Below are positions 28,768 through 39,800 of a stretch of DNA of 48,951 nucleotides, piece after piece (position 1 is the first letter of the stretch; each line of letters starts with the position of its first letter). The notes below the pieces were generated by a model. It was given only the letters and a program-made list of their open reading frames with translations, had not been told where the DNA came from and made no database searches. Position numbers and translations under genes: made by a program. Source of the stretch: a virus; IMG/VR virus record IMGVR_UViG_3300027806_000056, positions 1 through 48,951 of that record. One strand, given 5' to 3'.

Positions 28768-30830
28768 CGGTTAGGTGGTGGCGGTTGTGTCTGGCCGTCC
28801 TGGGCCTGCTGGGCTGCGGCCTCGGCTTGGGCCTGGGCGATTTCAACGGAGGCCTGCTGCATGGCGGCCAGGGTTTCCTCGGGATTCGGCTCGCCGATGC
28901 CCTTCAGGATGTTGCCATACTGACGGGCTAGGGCGTTTTGCATGGGCGGTGCCAGGGCGGCGAACTGGTTCAGGACGTTGATAATGGCCTGTCCGGTTTC
29001 GACCATCTGGCTTGAATGCGCCTTGGTCAGGGACACCTCGAACACGTTGGACACGTCCTGCGGGAACGTCTTGATCCACTCCAGCAGGGCCGTCCCTTCT
29101 TCCTGGCCTACCTGCTCCATGAGGGCGGCCATGCCTGCCTTGGTGTTGGTGATGGTGTAAAGCTCGATGTCGATGAATGCCCGCAGCATGGATTGCAGGC
29201 CGATCACTATTTCGGATTCCCGGGCGCGTAGAGACTGGTTGCTGGTGTTCTCGAGAATCTTCGCCACGCCAAGGGTGTCCTGGCCGGGCACGTCGGCCAC
29301 GCTGGCCTCGGCCGGGCTGGTCAGGCCGGCGCTGATCTCGGCCCGGCCCACGGCCTTTTCCATGAGCTGCCCAAAAACCTCAATGTTGGCGGGCTGGACG
29401 GTCTTGACGGACATGGCATCATCGGCCGTGAAGCCTGCCCGGAGCTGGTAGCCTTCGGAGTTGCGGAACTGGATGCCGCCGCCGTCAATGCCCTGCTGGG
29501 TGGCAAGGGGGTTCTCAAAGATGACGTTGCCGGAGGTGTTGGCGTCGAACTCGATGCGGTTCAGCATCTTATCGGCCACCTCGGCCCAGGTGTCCAGAAG
29601 CTCATAGTAGCCTCGGCCCGTCCAGCGGTGGAGCTTGGGCCAGATACGGTGACAAGTGTAGGGGTGCGGGTGCTCCTTGTCGTTCCAGGGGAGGATGATG
29701 GAGGCGTATTCGTAGTGAACCGGGATTTTGGCGTCCCAATCCAGCAGGACATAAATGCTTTCGTCGTAGCCGTCGTTGTCGGCATCGTAGCGAATCCAGC
29801 ATTCAACGTATGTCCTGCGCTTGTAGCGGTTTGGGCTTTGGTCTGCCGGGCGCTGGGTGTTCTCGTCCTCGCCGTCACGGATGCGGTTCAGGGAGGCGCG
29901 AACCGTGTAGTTCTCGTAATCTCCGCCTGGCAGGCTGTTGGTCTTGATAGCCTCTTTGTAGGCGTCATACGTCTCTTTGATCCTAGTGTCAGGGTCGTAG
30001 GAAATCAGCAGGTCGCCAGGGTTGGCGGCGAAAACGTGGCCTTTAACCGGGCTGGCGTCGATGCTGGCGGCGTTTGGATGGCAGAAGAAGTCCCCGTAAT
30101 GGATCACGGCCACCTCGCAGCCGGGTTCCTTGCTGGTGCGCTGCATGACCACATGCGGCTTTGCCATCTCCAGAGCCGCGCCTTTGATAGCCCAAACGGA
30201 CGGATCACGCTGCAAAACCTGCCGCTCGGGATAGGCCGGGTCGTCTATCCAGATGTCGGAGGCTAAGACAGGCTGGCCTTGGCTGTCCTTCAGCGTCTTG
30301 CCGTCCAGTTTGACGCCCTGGATAACCACGGGCTTCATATAAAACGCCTCAGCTAGGCCTTCCCGGGTGATTTCCTGGCCTCGAATCAAGGCCCCCTGCA
30401 TGGCCTTTTTGCCTGTTTCGTTGAGGTTGATGGCCTGCGCCCGCTTCTTCAGTCGGCGCATAAGGGTGTCGATGCTCGGGTTTTCATCCTCGGTGCCCTC
30501 CGCTGCCGGGCCGAAAAAGGCCGCAGAGGCCAGCAGGTCGTTCGCCATCTTGTCGCCGTGCTGGAGAACGGGTGTCATCGGCACGTTCAAGGAAAGGTTG
30601 GTTTCCTTGAACAGCAGGCATTGCGCCTTCCTGTGTTCAAAGTCCTGTTCAAAGGCCAGTTGGTAGTTGTCCCAGCGGTAAAGCGTCGATCCCACCCGGT
30701 ATTCCCGGCTGGTGGTCTGCACGCCCATCAGGTCGCGTTTGTCGTTCACCTCGGCGATGACGTGCTGAATGAAGGCGTCCTCTTCGTAATCGGAGGCAAA
30801 CGTCAGGTGTGATTCAATGAGGCGCTTCAT
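28764..30830 (-). CDS. Portal protein
   Basis: 688 residues, in the size range of podovirus P22/N4-like portals. Recognisable parts: a stem/clip region with GRGYYELLDTWAEVADKMLNRIEFDANTSGNVIFENP, then QPANIEVFGQLMEKAVGRAEISAGLTSPAEASV and the long helices LENTSNQSLRARESEIVIGLQSMLRAFIDIEL. The C-terminal 60 residues form an Ala/Gln-rich barrel-like helix ending in PPPPNR. Twelve copies form the ring at one head vertex through which DNA and the internal proteins pass. Its start overlaps the stop of the giant internal protein (ATGA), linking their synthesis. Confidence 0.9.
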   Translation of the reverse strand: MKRLIESHLTFASDYEEDAFIQHVIAEVNDKRDLMGVQTTSREYRVGSTLYRWDNYQLAFEQDFEHRKAQCLLFKETNLSLNVPMTPVLQHGDKMANDLLASAAFFGPAAEGTEDENPSIDTLMRRLKKRAQAINLNETGKKAMQGALIRGQEITREGLAEAFYMKPVVIQGVKLDGKTLKDSQGQPVLASDIWIDDPAYPERQVLQRDPSVWAIKGAALEMAKPHVVMQRTSKEPGCEVAVIHYGDFFCHPNAASIDASPVKGHVFAANPGDLLISYDPDTRIKETYDAYKEAIKTNSLPGGDYENYTVRASLNRIRDGEDENTQRPADQSPNRYKRRTYVECWIRYDADNDGYDESIYVLLDWDAKIPVHYEYASIILPWNDKEHPHPYTCHRIWPKLHRWTGRGYYELLDTWAEVADKMLNRIEFDANTSGNVIFENPLATQQGIDGGGIQFRNSEGYQLRAGFTADDAMSVKTVQPANIEVFGQLMEKAVGRAEISAGLTSPAEASVADVPGQDTLGVAKILENTSNQSLRARESEIVIGLQSMLRAFIDIELYTITNTKAGMAALMEQVGQEEGTALLEWIKTFPQDVSNVFEVSLTKAHSSQMVETGQAIINVLNQFAALAPPMQNALARQYGNILKGIGEPNPEETLAAMQQASVEIAQAQAEAAAQQAQDGQTQPPPPNR

Positions 30831-33800
30831 TTATTGGGTGTAGTTATGGCCGGGGTTTTGGGCTTCTGCAAGCCAATCGTGCCGCCCATGACTCGGGCCT
30901 GTGCCCGGGCCTGCTCGCGGGCTTTCTTGAACTTCTCAATCAGGCTTTCCGTGGGCTTGGCCCGCTCGGCCGGGGTGGCCGTGGCCGTGATGCGGCGGGC
31001 GGCGTCGGCGTATAGCTTGCCGTCAAGCTCGGCAAAGCGGCGTTTGGCGGCCGGGTCGGCGATGGGGGCCTTGTAGCCTGGCGTGCCGCGCTTGGCTCCT
31101 GGCTCGCGGACGTAGTAGTCATCGGCCTGGAGGGGTTGTGGATACCACGCAGCCACGGGGTTGAGGCGGTTGGCGCGGAGTAAAAGGGCGTCCGGCTGTG
31201 GCTTCACCACGGCGTTTGCCTGGAACAGCAGGCGGGCTGGCGGGCTGAAGCCCTTGCGGATGCGCTCGCCTGTGGCCGTCACTTTGGGTTCGGCGGCGAA
31301 GATGGGTAGTTTTGGGGCCACCTCAGGGTTTGGCAGGCCGGTGTAGCCGATGCCTGCCGTCTTGGTGTCGCGGATGAGGTCGTCCCAGTTGCGGAGCGGC
31401 TGCTTGATGAGGTTCGGAATCGCGCCGTTGATGAGCTGCTTGGCTGCCCAGTTTGACGTGGAGGGGTCGCGGCGTTCTTCAAAGTCGCGGATGGTTTCCA
31501 TGACGCCGGAGAAGCCTTGCAGGAAGGATTTGCCTTCAACGGAAGCCATGAGGCTGGAGCCGATGAAGCGCAAATAGCTGGCGTCGGCCTCGCCCTGCTT
31601 GCGGCGGCGGTTCACCTCCATGTAGTTCCGATAGCCGTCCACCCAAGCGGAAAGCAGGGTGGCTACGGGCTCGTAACGGGAGAAGTTGAACGAGGTAATC
31701 ACCTTGCCGTCCTTGTCGCGGAACAGGATGGAGTTTGCCCCGCCTGTGCTACGCAGGAATGCCTCGCGCTCGCCCTGGGTGCCGGGCGCATAGGGGCGGT
31801 TGCCGACAATCAGAATGGGCTTCTTCTCGTCATCATCGTCACCTTCAAACATGCTGGCGAGCATCATCCAGCCCAGCCCGGCCAGCAGGCTTTCGGACAC
31901 GTCCTTGATCTGCATGGCCTTGGTGTAGTTCTTCAGGAACGCCTCGCCATCCCTGACCTTGAACAGCCCGGCCCGGGCGGCGTGCCAGAGGCCCACCACG
32001 GCGGAGCCGCCAGCCTTGCGCAGGCCAACTTTGATGATGTTTGTGGGCGTCCGCTGGAACGGGAAGATGATTCGCATGATCTTTCCTTGCACCTTGCGCC
32101 AGAACAGACGGTTACGCAGCTTGGCCGCCCCTTCGTTGTCGCCCTTAGCCTCGGCCTCGGCCATGAGCTTTTCCAGGTCGCGCACGCTGCGGTTGCCGCC
32201 CAGGATGGTGTCCACAAGGTCGGTTGCGGCGTTCTCGTCCTGGAACAGCAGTTCTTCGGCGGTCTTGTTGGCCTCGGTCCAGACTTGGCTGCCTGGGTTG
32301 GCGAGGGCGTTGGCAATCTCGGACTCCAAGAAGGCGTCCCGGTTCTTGCCCGTCAGGCCTTGCTGCTTGGCCTGGAAGGCGGCGGCCCGGTAGGCGATGG
32401 CCGTGGCTTCCATTTGGAGAATGGAGGTCTTGAAGAACGCATCTGTGAAGCGAAGCAGGCGGCCCGGCAGGCGGGCGAGTTGGCCTGCTTTGCCTCCGAT
32501 GGAAGGCCGGTAGGCCCCCACCTTGTCCAGGCTGCCGTCCTTGAACTCGATCTCCATGGGCTCGCCAAGGTATTTGTGGCGAACGGAATCGCCCTCGGTG
32601 AGGAAGGACTGGCGGGCCATGTCCAGGGCGGGCATGATGGAGCCCATGAAGGCCTTGGCGACGTGCTTGAACTCGCCGAGTTTGGCGCTGTTCGGGTCGC
32701 GGTAGAGGACGTTCATGCCAGCCTCAACCATGCGCTGCGCCGTGTAGTGCCAGAGCACGTTGGCGGCGTTGCCGGTAAGGTTTGCCACCTGGGTCTGCGG
32801 GCCAGACAAAAGCGGCCAGTTGATCCAGTATTCGTAGAGCTTGTCCGTGACGCTGGCTTTGGCGGCGGAGAATTCGCGGGCCACGGCGTAGAAGCTCGCC
32901 ATGTCCTCGGGGTCGAACGGAACGAACACGCGGACTTTCTTCCCTCCGGGTGTGTCGATCACCTTGGCAATCAGGCTTCCGGCCTTGTTGCGCCGGCGGG
33001 CGGGCTGGAGCGCATAGTTCAGAATGCGGTTTACTTCGTTCTCAATGTCCTGCTGTTGCTGCTGCGTGAGCGGAGGGGCCATGGTGCCAAGCGGGCCGGA
33101 CACGGCGGCCATGCGCAGGCCCACCTTGCGGGCGAGGCTGTCAAAGCCGGAGCGGATCATTTCGCCCCAGCCCTTTCCTGCCTTCACCTCGGCGGCCAGC
33201 GCCGGGCGGATGATGCCGTTTCGGACCTCTTCAATGAACTTGGCAACGTCGGCCTCGTTGATCTGCAAGGCCCCGGCAATGTGGCGGTCAGAACGGCCTT
33301 GGAAAGCTAGGCGCATGATGTCGCGGCCATAGTCAAACTTGTCCAGGGCCTCGCGGACAGCTGGTAGTTCAAGGATGGCCGTTTGCAGGCTGTAACGGTC
33401 AACGGTGGAAAGGGTCATATCCTGTTCCATGATGCCGACACGCTTCAGGATGTTGGCCTTCAGCTTCTCGTTGTCGGCGTCGGAGCGCTCCAGAATCTCC
33501 TCCTGCGTCTCCTGGCCTCGGGCCTCCTTCAGGGCGGCCTCAATGTCGGCACGGCGGCCTGCCTGATACCCGGCAAGCTGGGCCTCAAGCTCGGCAATGC
33601 GGCGGGCCTTGGCGGCGGCCGTGGGGGCCAGGGCAAGGCGGCGGCGAACCTTGGAATCAGGGCCAAAGATCACGGTAAGTGCCTTGTTCCAGCGGTCTTG
33701 TGGCGTTTCCAACGGGTCGCGGCGGCCTGCGAGGGCCTGGGCGGTAAGCGTGCCAATGTCGAGGTAGTAGTTGCCTAGGCGGTGGAGAAGCAGGCGTGTG

Positions 33801-36800
33801 GCCTTGTCGCCGGTCATGGCAACCACTCGGTTCAAGTGCTCAATCACCGCGCCCACAACGGCCTGTTCCTCCGGCTTCATCATGGCCTTTTCGTCGGCCA
33901 GTTCGGAGGCGAAGGCGATGGCCTTGTCTGGATCGGCCTGGACTTGCTGGGCGGCCCATTTGCGCATCTCGTCAAACACCACGGTTGCCGGGCCTCCCAC
34001 CATGTCGCGGGCGGCGGTCAGGGCTCGGTAGAACTCGCGGGCAGCCGGATCACGGAACTGCTGGGACAGGTTACGGCCAGACATGGCCCCGCTGGCCTGG
34101 ACGGCGGCCACGGCCTCGGGATCGTTACGCAGGGCGTCGGCGGCCTCGGCATCCTTGCGGAGCTGATCCATCATGTCGGACGTTTCCTGCACGTCCTCCG
34201 CCTCCCTCACGGCCTCGTTGGCTGCCTCTTCAAGCTCGGCGGCCTGGGCCTCGTCGGACTGGCGGGCCGGGCCGGGCTGGCCGGGCGGGTTTCGAAGGAT
34301 GGACGGGCTGGCAGGATTGAACCGCTGGGAAAGCGGGATCACGTTGCCGGATTCGTCGCGGGTGACTGGGTCGGCGGATTTGATTTGGGATGGGTCAAAA
34401 ACGACAAAAATCGTATCAAGCGGACCGCCGTCAAAAGTGTTTTTTATAATTACTGAATCGTGCCCATTTTTCAGCGCCTCGTCGATTCTGTCGGCATACG
34501 ATTGTTCGCGGTATTCGTTGCCATTGTCATCAAACACCATCGGATTGTTCAAGAACAGATAGGCGTTCACCATCTGGCCTTCTGAGGTGTCCAGATAACT
34601 GTCAGGCAGTGACGCAGATAGTGCGTCAATGTCAGCCTTTGCGTCAACTCCAAGAGCCTCTAACGCAGGCGCAAGCTCATCGCGAAGGAATTGTATTCTC
34701 GATGAAATTATATATTCAGGGTCGTCGGAGACGCTTCCATCAAGAAGAACATCAACTCCAATGTCGCCCCACTCTGAAACGAATTCGCCCGATCCAAACG
34801 GAAGGCCATTAACTTCCTCGGCTGAGGTCAATTCCACGGCTTCGCGGATCAACGACTTGATCGCTTTATTGTAATCACGAACCCACTCCTCGCCACTTTC
34901 AGATGCTTCAAATTCGCGGCGAATGTAATAATCCTTGCTTGATGCCGTTTCCTTTGACCCAGCAAAGAAGAATCCTTTCTTAGCCGATTCTGCAAAGGTA
35001 TTGCTTCCTAGCTTAGATTTGTCAAAAACGGTTATCGGCGTTTGAGACTTGGATCCGTGAAACGCATTGACGACATAACGAACGCCCGTTTGGAAATCAA
35101 AGGTCGATGCATTTTTGATAATCTGATCTCCTCCAGCCGCCTCGTCCACCATGCGCTGTGCCTTCTCCAGGTCGCCAGCCTCCACGGCGGCCATGTATTC
35201 GGCGTCCTGGGCGGGCGTGACGGCCGCCTGGCCGCCGGGCGGGTTGGCTAGGCCTGGCTGGCCACCTTCGTCGGCGGGCAGGGGCTGGGGCGTGGCGGGC
35301 GGATTGCGAAGCATGACGCCAGTCTCCGTGGGAACGGAATCAAGAATGTTGAACAGATTGTCATAGGCTGCTTGAATGCCATCGGCCATTTCGGCAGATG
35401 TTGGCAGAGCCGGGCTTTCGTCTTTGACGATGTTCACCAAGTAATCATTGGTGATGTCTTTGCCTATAAGCCTGTCGGCAATGTATTTCTCAAATGCGCG
35501 GGCGGATTTCTCAACAAGAGTCGAGTAATAAGGCTTGCTACGGGCATCGTCCAAGGTTGCCGAACGTTCGGCAAATGGTCCGGTTTTCAGCGTAGTTGCG
35601 ATTTGACGGAAAGCCTGCCAGACTTCTGGGCGCATGTTTTTTGGCGCAGATGCTGGCTTTTGCGTGGTCGCGTATTTATCCAGAGGTCGTGCTTTAGTGG
35701 CTCCCGTGTCATCCAGACGGGCAAAGTAGTTGTCGAAAGCGTGGAACCACTCATGGGCAAGCGATCCTGGTCCGGTTTTCTTTGTGAGATTAATCACCAC
35801 TTCTCCTGGCTCGTAGTGTGCCTTGTATTTGGATACACCACGGGCACCAAAAGCCAGTCCAAGGGAGCCGTCTAGCGACATGGCTTTAGGAGGCACGCCC
35901 AGGGCCTCGGCAAGGTCCATCAGCGCATCGTATGCCTGATTTAGGTCGGTTTGGCGGCGGTCGCTTTCAACCCAGTTCCCGAACTGGACGCCTCGGAAGC
36001 CGAAAGCGTCTTGGAACATTTGAGGAGAAACGTCGCCGTCGCGGCGGGCAGGCCCTTGGCGCGGCTCGTTGACCGTGCGGCGGTATTCTGGGTGCTCCTT
36101 CATCCCCTGCCACATAGCTTCAAGGTCTGCCCGGTTGTCGGCCAAGTGCTGCCTTGCCGCTTTCACGTCAGGGAAGCCTGTTTTCAAGCGGACAACTCCG
36201 TTGATTCCACGAATGCCAACAAAGTATTGACCGGTTCGGCGGTCTTGCCATACGGCAAACGGCAGTTTTTTGGCTTCTTTGGCTTTTGGCGTTTCGGCTG
36301 GTTGTCCCGCTAGGGTAATTTTAATCATTTCCGCCACTTCACGCCATGCCTCTTCACCAGCGCGAAGAACAAGCATGTCCGTGCTTCGTTCATCTTTGGT
36401 GGCAATAGTTGCGGGTGTGAACTTGTCTAGCTTCTGGCCTTTGTAGTAGCCAACATCCCAATTAGCCACAGTCCAGCCTTTTGCTTTGGTGAAAAGCGGG
36501 TAGCCAAGATACTTGTATAGCTTAATGGCGTTAGAAAGCCCCGAAAGGCGCTGCGTGCGTTCAAGTCCTGTCAAAACAGCCGGATCAATTCCTTTGCCTG
36601 CAATCACGTCTTGCGTGAGTTGATGCAGGAATTTTACAGCATCTCCCCAGTTTTTCAGCTTCCATGATTTTTTTGGTTTCGGCGGCAAATTGTCTCGGAT
36701 GGCTTTCAGCAAAGCCAAATCATCTACAGACACACCTGCCTCTATGGCTGCCTCGTAATCTGGTTCTGGCACATTTCTGGAAAGCGTCACGTCATCATAG

Positions 36801-39800
36801 GATTCGGGGAAAGCCTGATCCATGATGCGTTTGAACTTGCCCCATACGTCTTTTCGCGCTCCAAAGATTTTTTCGCCAAAATCCGTAATCTTTCCGACTG
36901 GAGGCTTGTCTGCAGCCTCCTCCCGGCCCTGCCCGGCCTCGGCGGCGGGGGCCTGGCTGGCTGGCTGGGCCTCGGGCTGGCTGGGCTTGGCTGCCCATGT
37001 CTGGATGGCTTCGGTTGTGCCTTTTTCGGTCTTGGGCAGCTTAATCCCTGTGCGTTTCTCAAACTCGGCGCGGAGTCCTTTGTTGCTCAGGAACAGCAAC
37101 CTACCCATAGCCTCGGCGCTGTTGGCCTCATAGGCGGCGTTGAACTTGTCCTGGGAGGCCTGGGGCAGGCTGGCGAACTCAGGCGGCCCGGCTTTGGCTG
37201 GCTTGGCTGGCCTTGTTTCGCCTGCCATGTTCATGGGCCTAGCCTCGGCCTTCCCGGCAGCCTCCACGGCTGGCGGCTGGGCCGTCACGGGCGGGGCTGG
37301 GCGGAAGTTCTGATAATACATCGTCCCGCCTTCAGACACTACTTTCACCTCGTAAATGGCGGCGTTTGGGCCTTCAAGGGTTAGTAGTGCTAAATCGTCG
37401 CCTTTTTTGCGGCCAAGCTCGCGATTGGTGCCGCGCTCATACCATTTGCCTCCTTTACGATAGTAGGCTGGGCCGGATGGTGTGATTTGGAAGATGCGTT
37501 TTTCATCCTGAATGCGTGCGTCTTCGCGTAGTGCATTCATCCTGCTCTCCATCCTTTGCTTTTGTTCCGCCTCAAAACGAGCGATGTTTTGCCGCTTTTC
37601 TGCCGACTCCTCAACGGTGAGCATGTAAGGCTTGCCGTTTTGGTCGATGTAGCCAAGCCTCTTCTCCCCCTGACGGTCTATGTAAACCCATGGATCGTTT
37701 GGGAGTCTATGAGTGGTGGTTTGTGGACGGTCGTAGCCTAACCCTTTTTTCAGAGCTTGGGCGGCTTCTGCTTTGGGGAGTTGCGCTAAAATCCTCTCCT
37801 GTGCCGGGGTCAGGTCGAGCAACTGTATCTCGTCACTGTCTTTGGCCGCAGCCCCAGATGTGGGAGTTTCTGACTGGTCGCCGTCAGGTTGAAGTGTCTC
37901 AGGTTTGCGTTGAAGTTCGCTTCTTTCTCCTGCCACGTCAGGGGCGGGAGTGCTTGCCGCATTGCTACGGCCTTGGCCTTTAACTGGCTTTTGTTGCGTT
38001 TCATAAGTCGCGGCGGCCTCGGCCTGGGCTGGCGTCACGGAGGCGGGGAGGGCGGGTTCTGGCTCCGCCTGGGCGGCCTCGGCGGCTTCTCTTTTGGCGG
38101 TGGCGTCATCCGCTTTGATGCGGGCGGCCTCGACTCGTTGGCGGGCGGCAATTTCGTCGGCTGCCGTAGGCGCGGCAGGCGGCGGCGTGGCGGCGGTGCC
38201 TTCCATAGCGGCCTTCTCGCCGCGCAGTTCTTCCAGTTTCTTTTCTAGGCTGGCAAGCTCCCACTCTGGCTTGTTTTTGAGCTTGAGAGAGATTTCAAGC
38301 TCTTTGATGCGGCTAGTGCGCCATTCGATTTGGCGTTTCTTGGTTTCTGGACGCGCCATCAGTTCAGCGTAGCGTGCCAGCCACTCGCGAGCGGCTTCAA
38401 GTTTTGTGTTCAACCAGCGGCTATGTGCTGCCGCTCCGCTTTCTATGGTGATCTTACCAAGGATGTCGGGAGTTTCATCGTTAAGCGTGCGGGCTGAAGG
38501 ATTTTTCCATACGCGCTCAGTGCGGCCATAACCGGCTGATTGAATCTCGCTGAACTCTTTAGAGAGCGTCTTGCGGGCCTCCGTAATGCCCTGGATGGCG
38601 GCAAGGGCAAGGCTTTGGCGGGCTTCTCTGGCCATTTCATCGCCGCTTTTGTCGGCAAAATGTGTGATGCACTCGCTACCAACGGCTAGCGTCCATTTCT
38701 TCCCATCATCTTTGATGAAATAGAAGTTCTTTACTGGCTGCTTTCCGCACCACTCGCAATTTCCGTGCTCTTGCGCGTTGCTGCTTGGGAATAGCGTTGG
38801 AGCTTTCTGCATCTCAGATGCGCCAGTCAAATCTTGCGTTGGCTTGCCGTCTTGCGCTTCCCCAGTGAATGGGAATGCGGACCAATCGGAAATCTTGGTC
38901 CCCATGTGGATCTGATTGGCGGCCACGGCCATCTCGTAGGTCTTGATTGGCCTATCTTTGAGAGTGCTGTCTTTCAGGACTTCCTCGGCCTGCTCTTTTG
39001 TGATCGTGGCAGCGGCGGCGGCCTGCCCCATAGGCGCGGCAGCCTCTACGGGCTGGCTGGCCTGGGCGGCCTGCTCGGCAGGCTGGGCGGGGGCCGGGGC
39101 TTGGCGCTCAGCCAGCCCGGCCTTTTCCGCCATCTGCCTGACGGCGGCCTCCACGGCGTCTGCCTCGGCCCGGATTTGCTCGGCCATGGCCGGGTCTTTG
39201 ACCAGCCCGGCGATTTCCCGGAGGGCGGCCACGAACTCGCGGAACAGGGCGGCCAGCTTGTCGCGGAAGGCCGGGTCGTCGGAGGCTTCAATGAGGGCTT
39301 GGTTGCTGATCTCCCCTGACATGCGGGCCTCGACTAGCTGGGCAAACCATTCGTGCGCGGCCTGGAACTCGTCCAGTTCGCCCTGGCCTTCGCCTGCCTG
39401 GGCTAGGTAAAGGCGGCGGCTGGCGGCCTTGGCCTCTGGCGTCAGGGCGTTGTAGAGGTCGAGGATTCGCTTGTCGTTGAGGCGGGAGAGGGCGGCTTGG
39501 TGGATGAACTCATGCACCAGGAACTTGTCGATGGCCTTGTAGAGGGCTTCCTTGCCCAGGTTGTTTTCGGCAAGTTGGTCGATGGCTCCGGCGGGGTTGA
39601 TGACGAACAGGCCGCCACGTCCGGCGGGAATGACCATCATGCCCTGAATTGGCTTGCCGTTGTATTCGGTCGCCACGGCGTAATCCACCACGCCGTCGAA
39701 GGCTTCCAGGCGCTTGGCGAGCCAGGCGGCACCCACAATCTTCCTGTTGGCGGCGTTCTTGGCCTCCTGCGTCTTGGCGGCGGCCTTCTCGGCCTTGGCC

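Noticed and set aside
31517-33310. 597-codon plus-strand frame opposite the C-terminal part of the giant gene
   Set aside because: Same composition effect; the opposite strand carries a continuous, domain-bearing protein.
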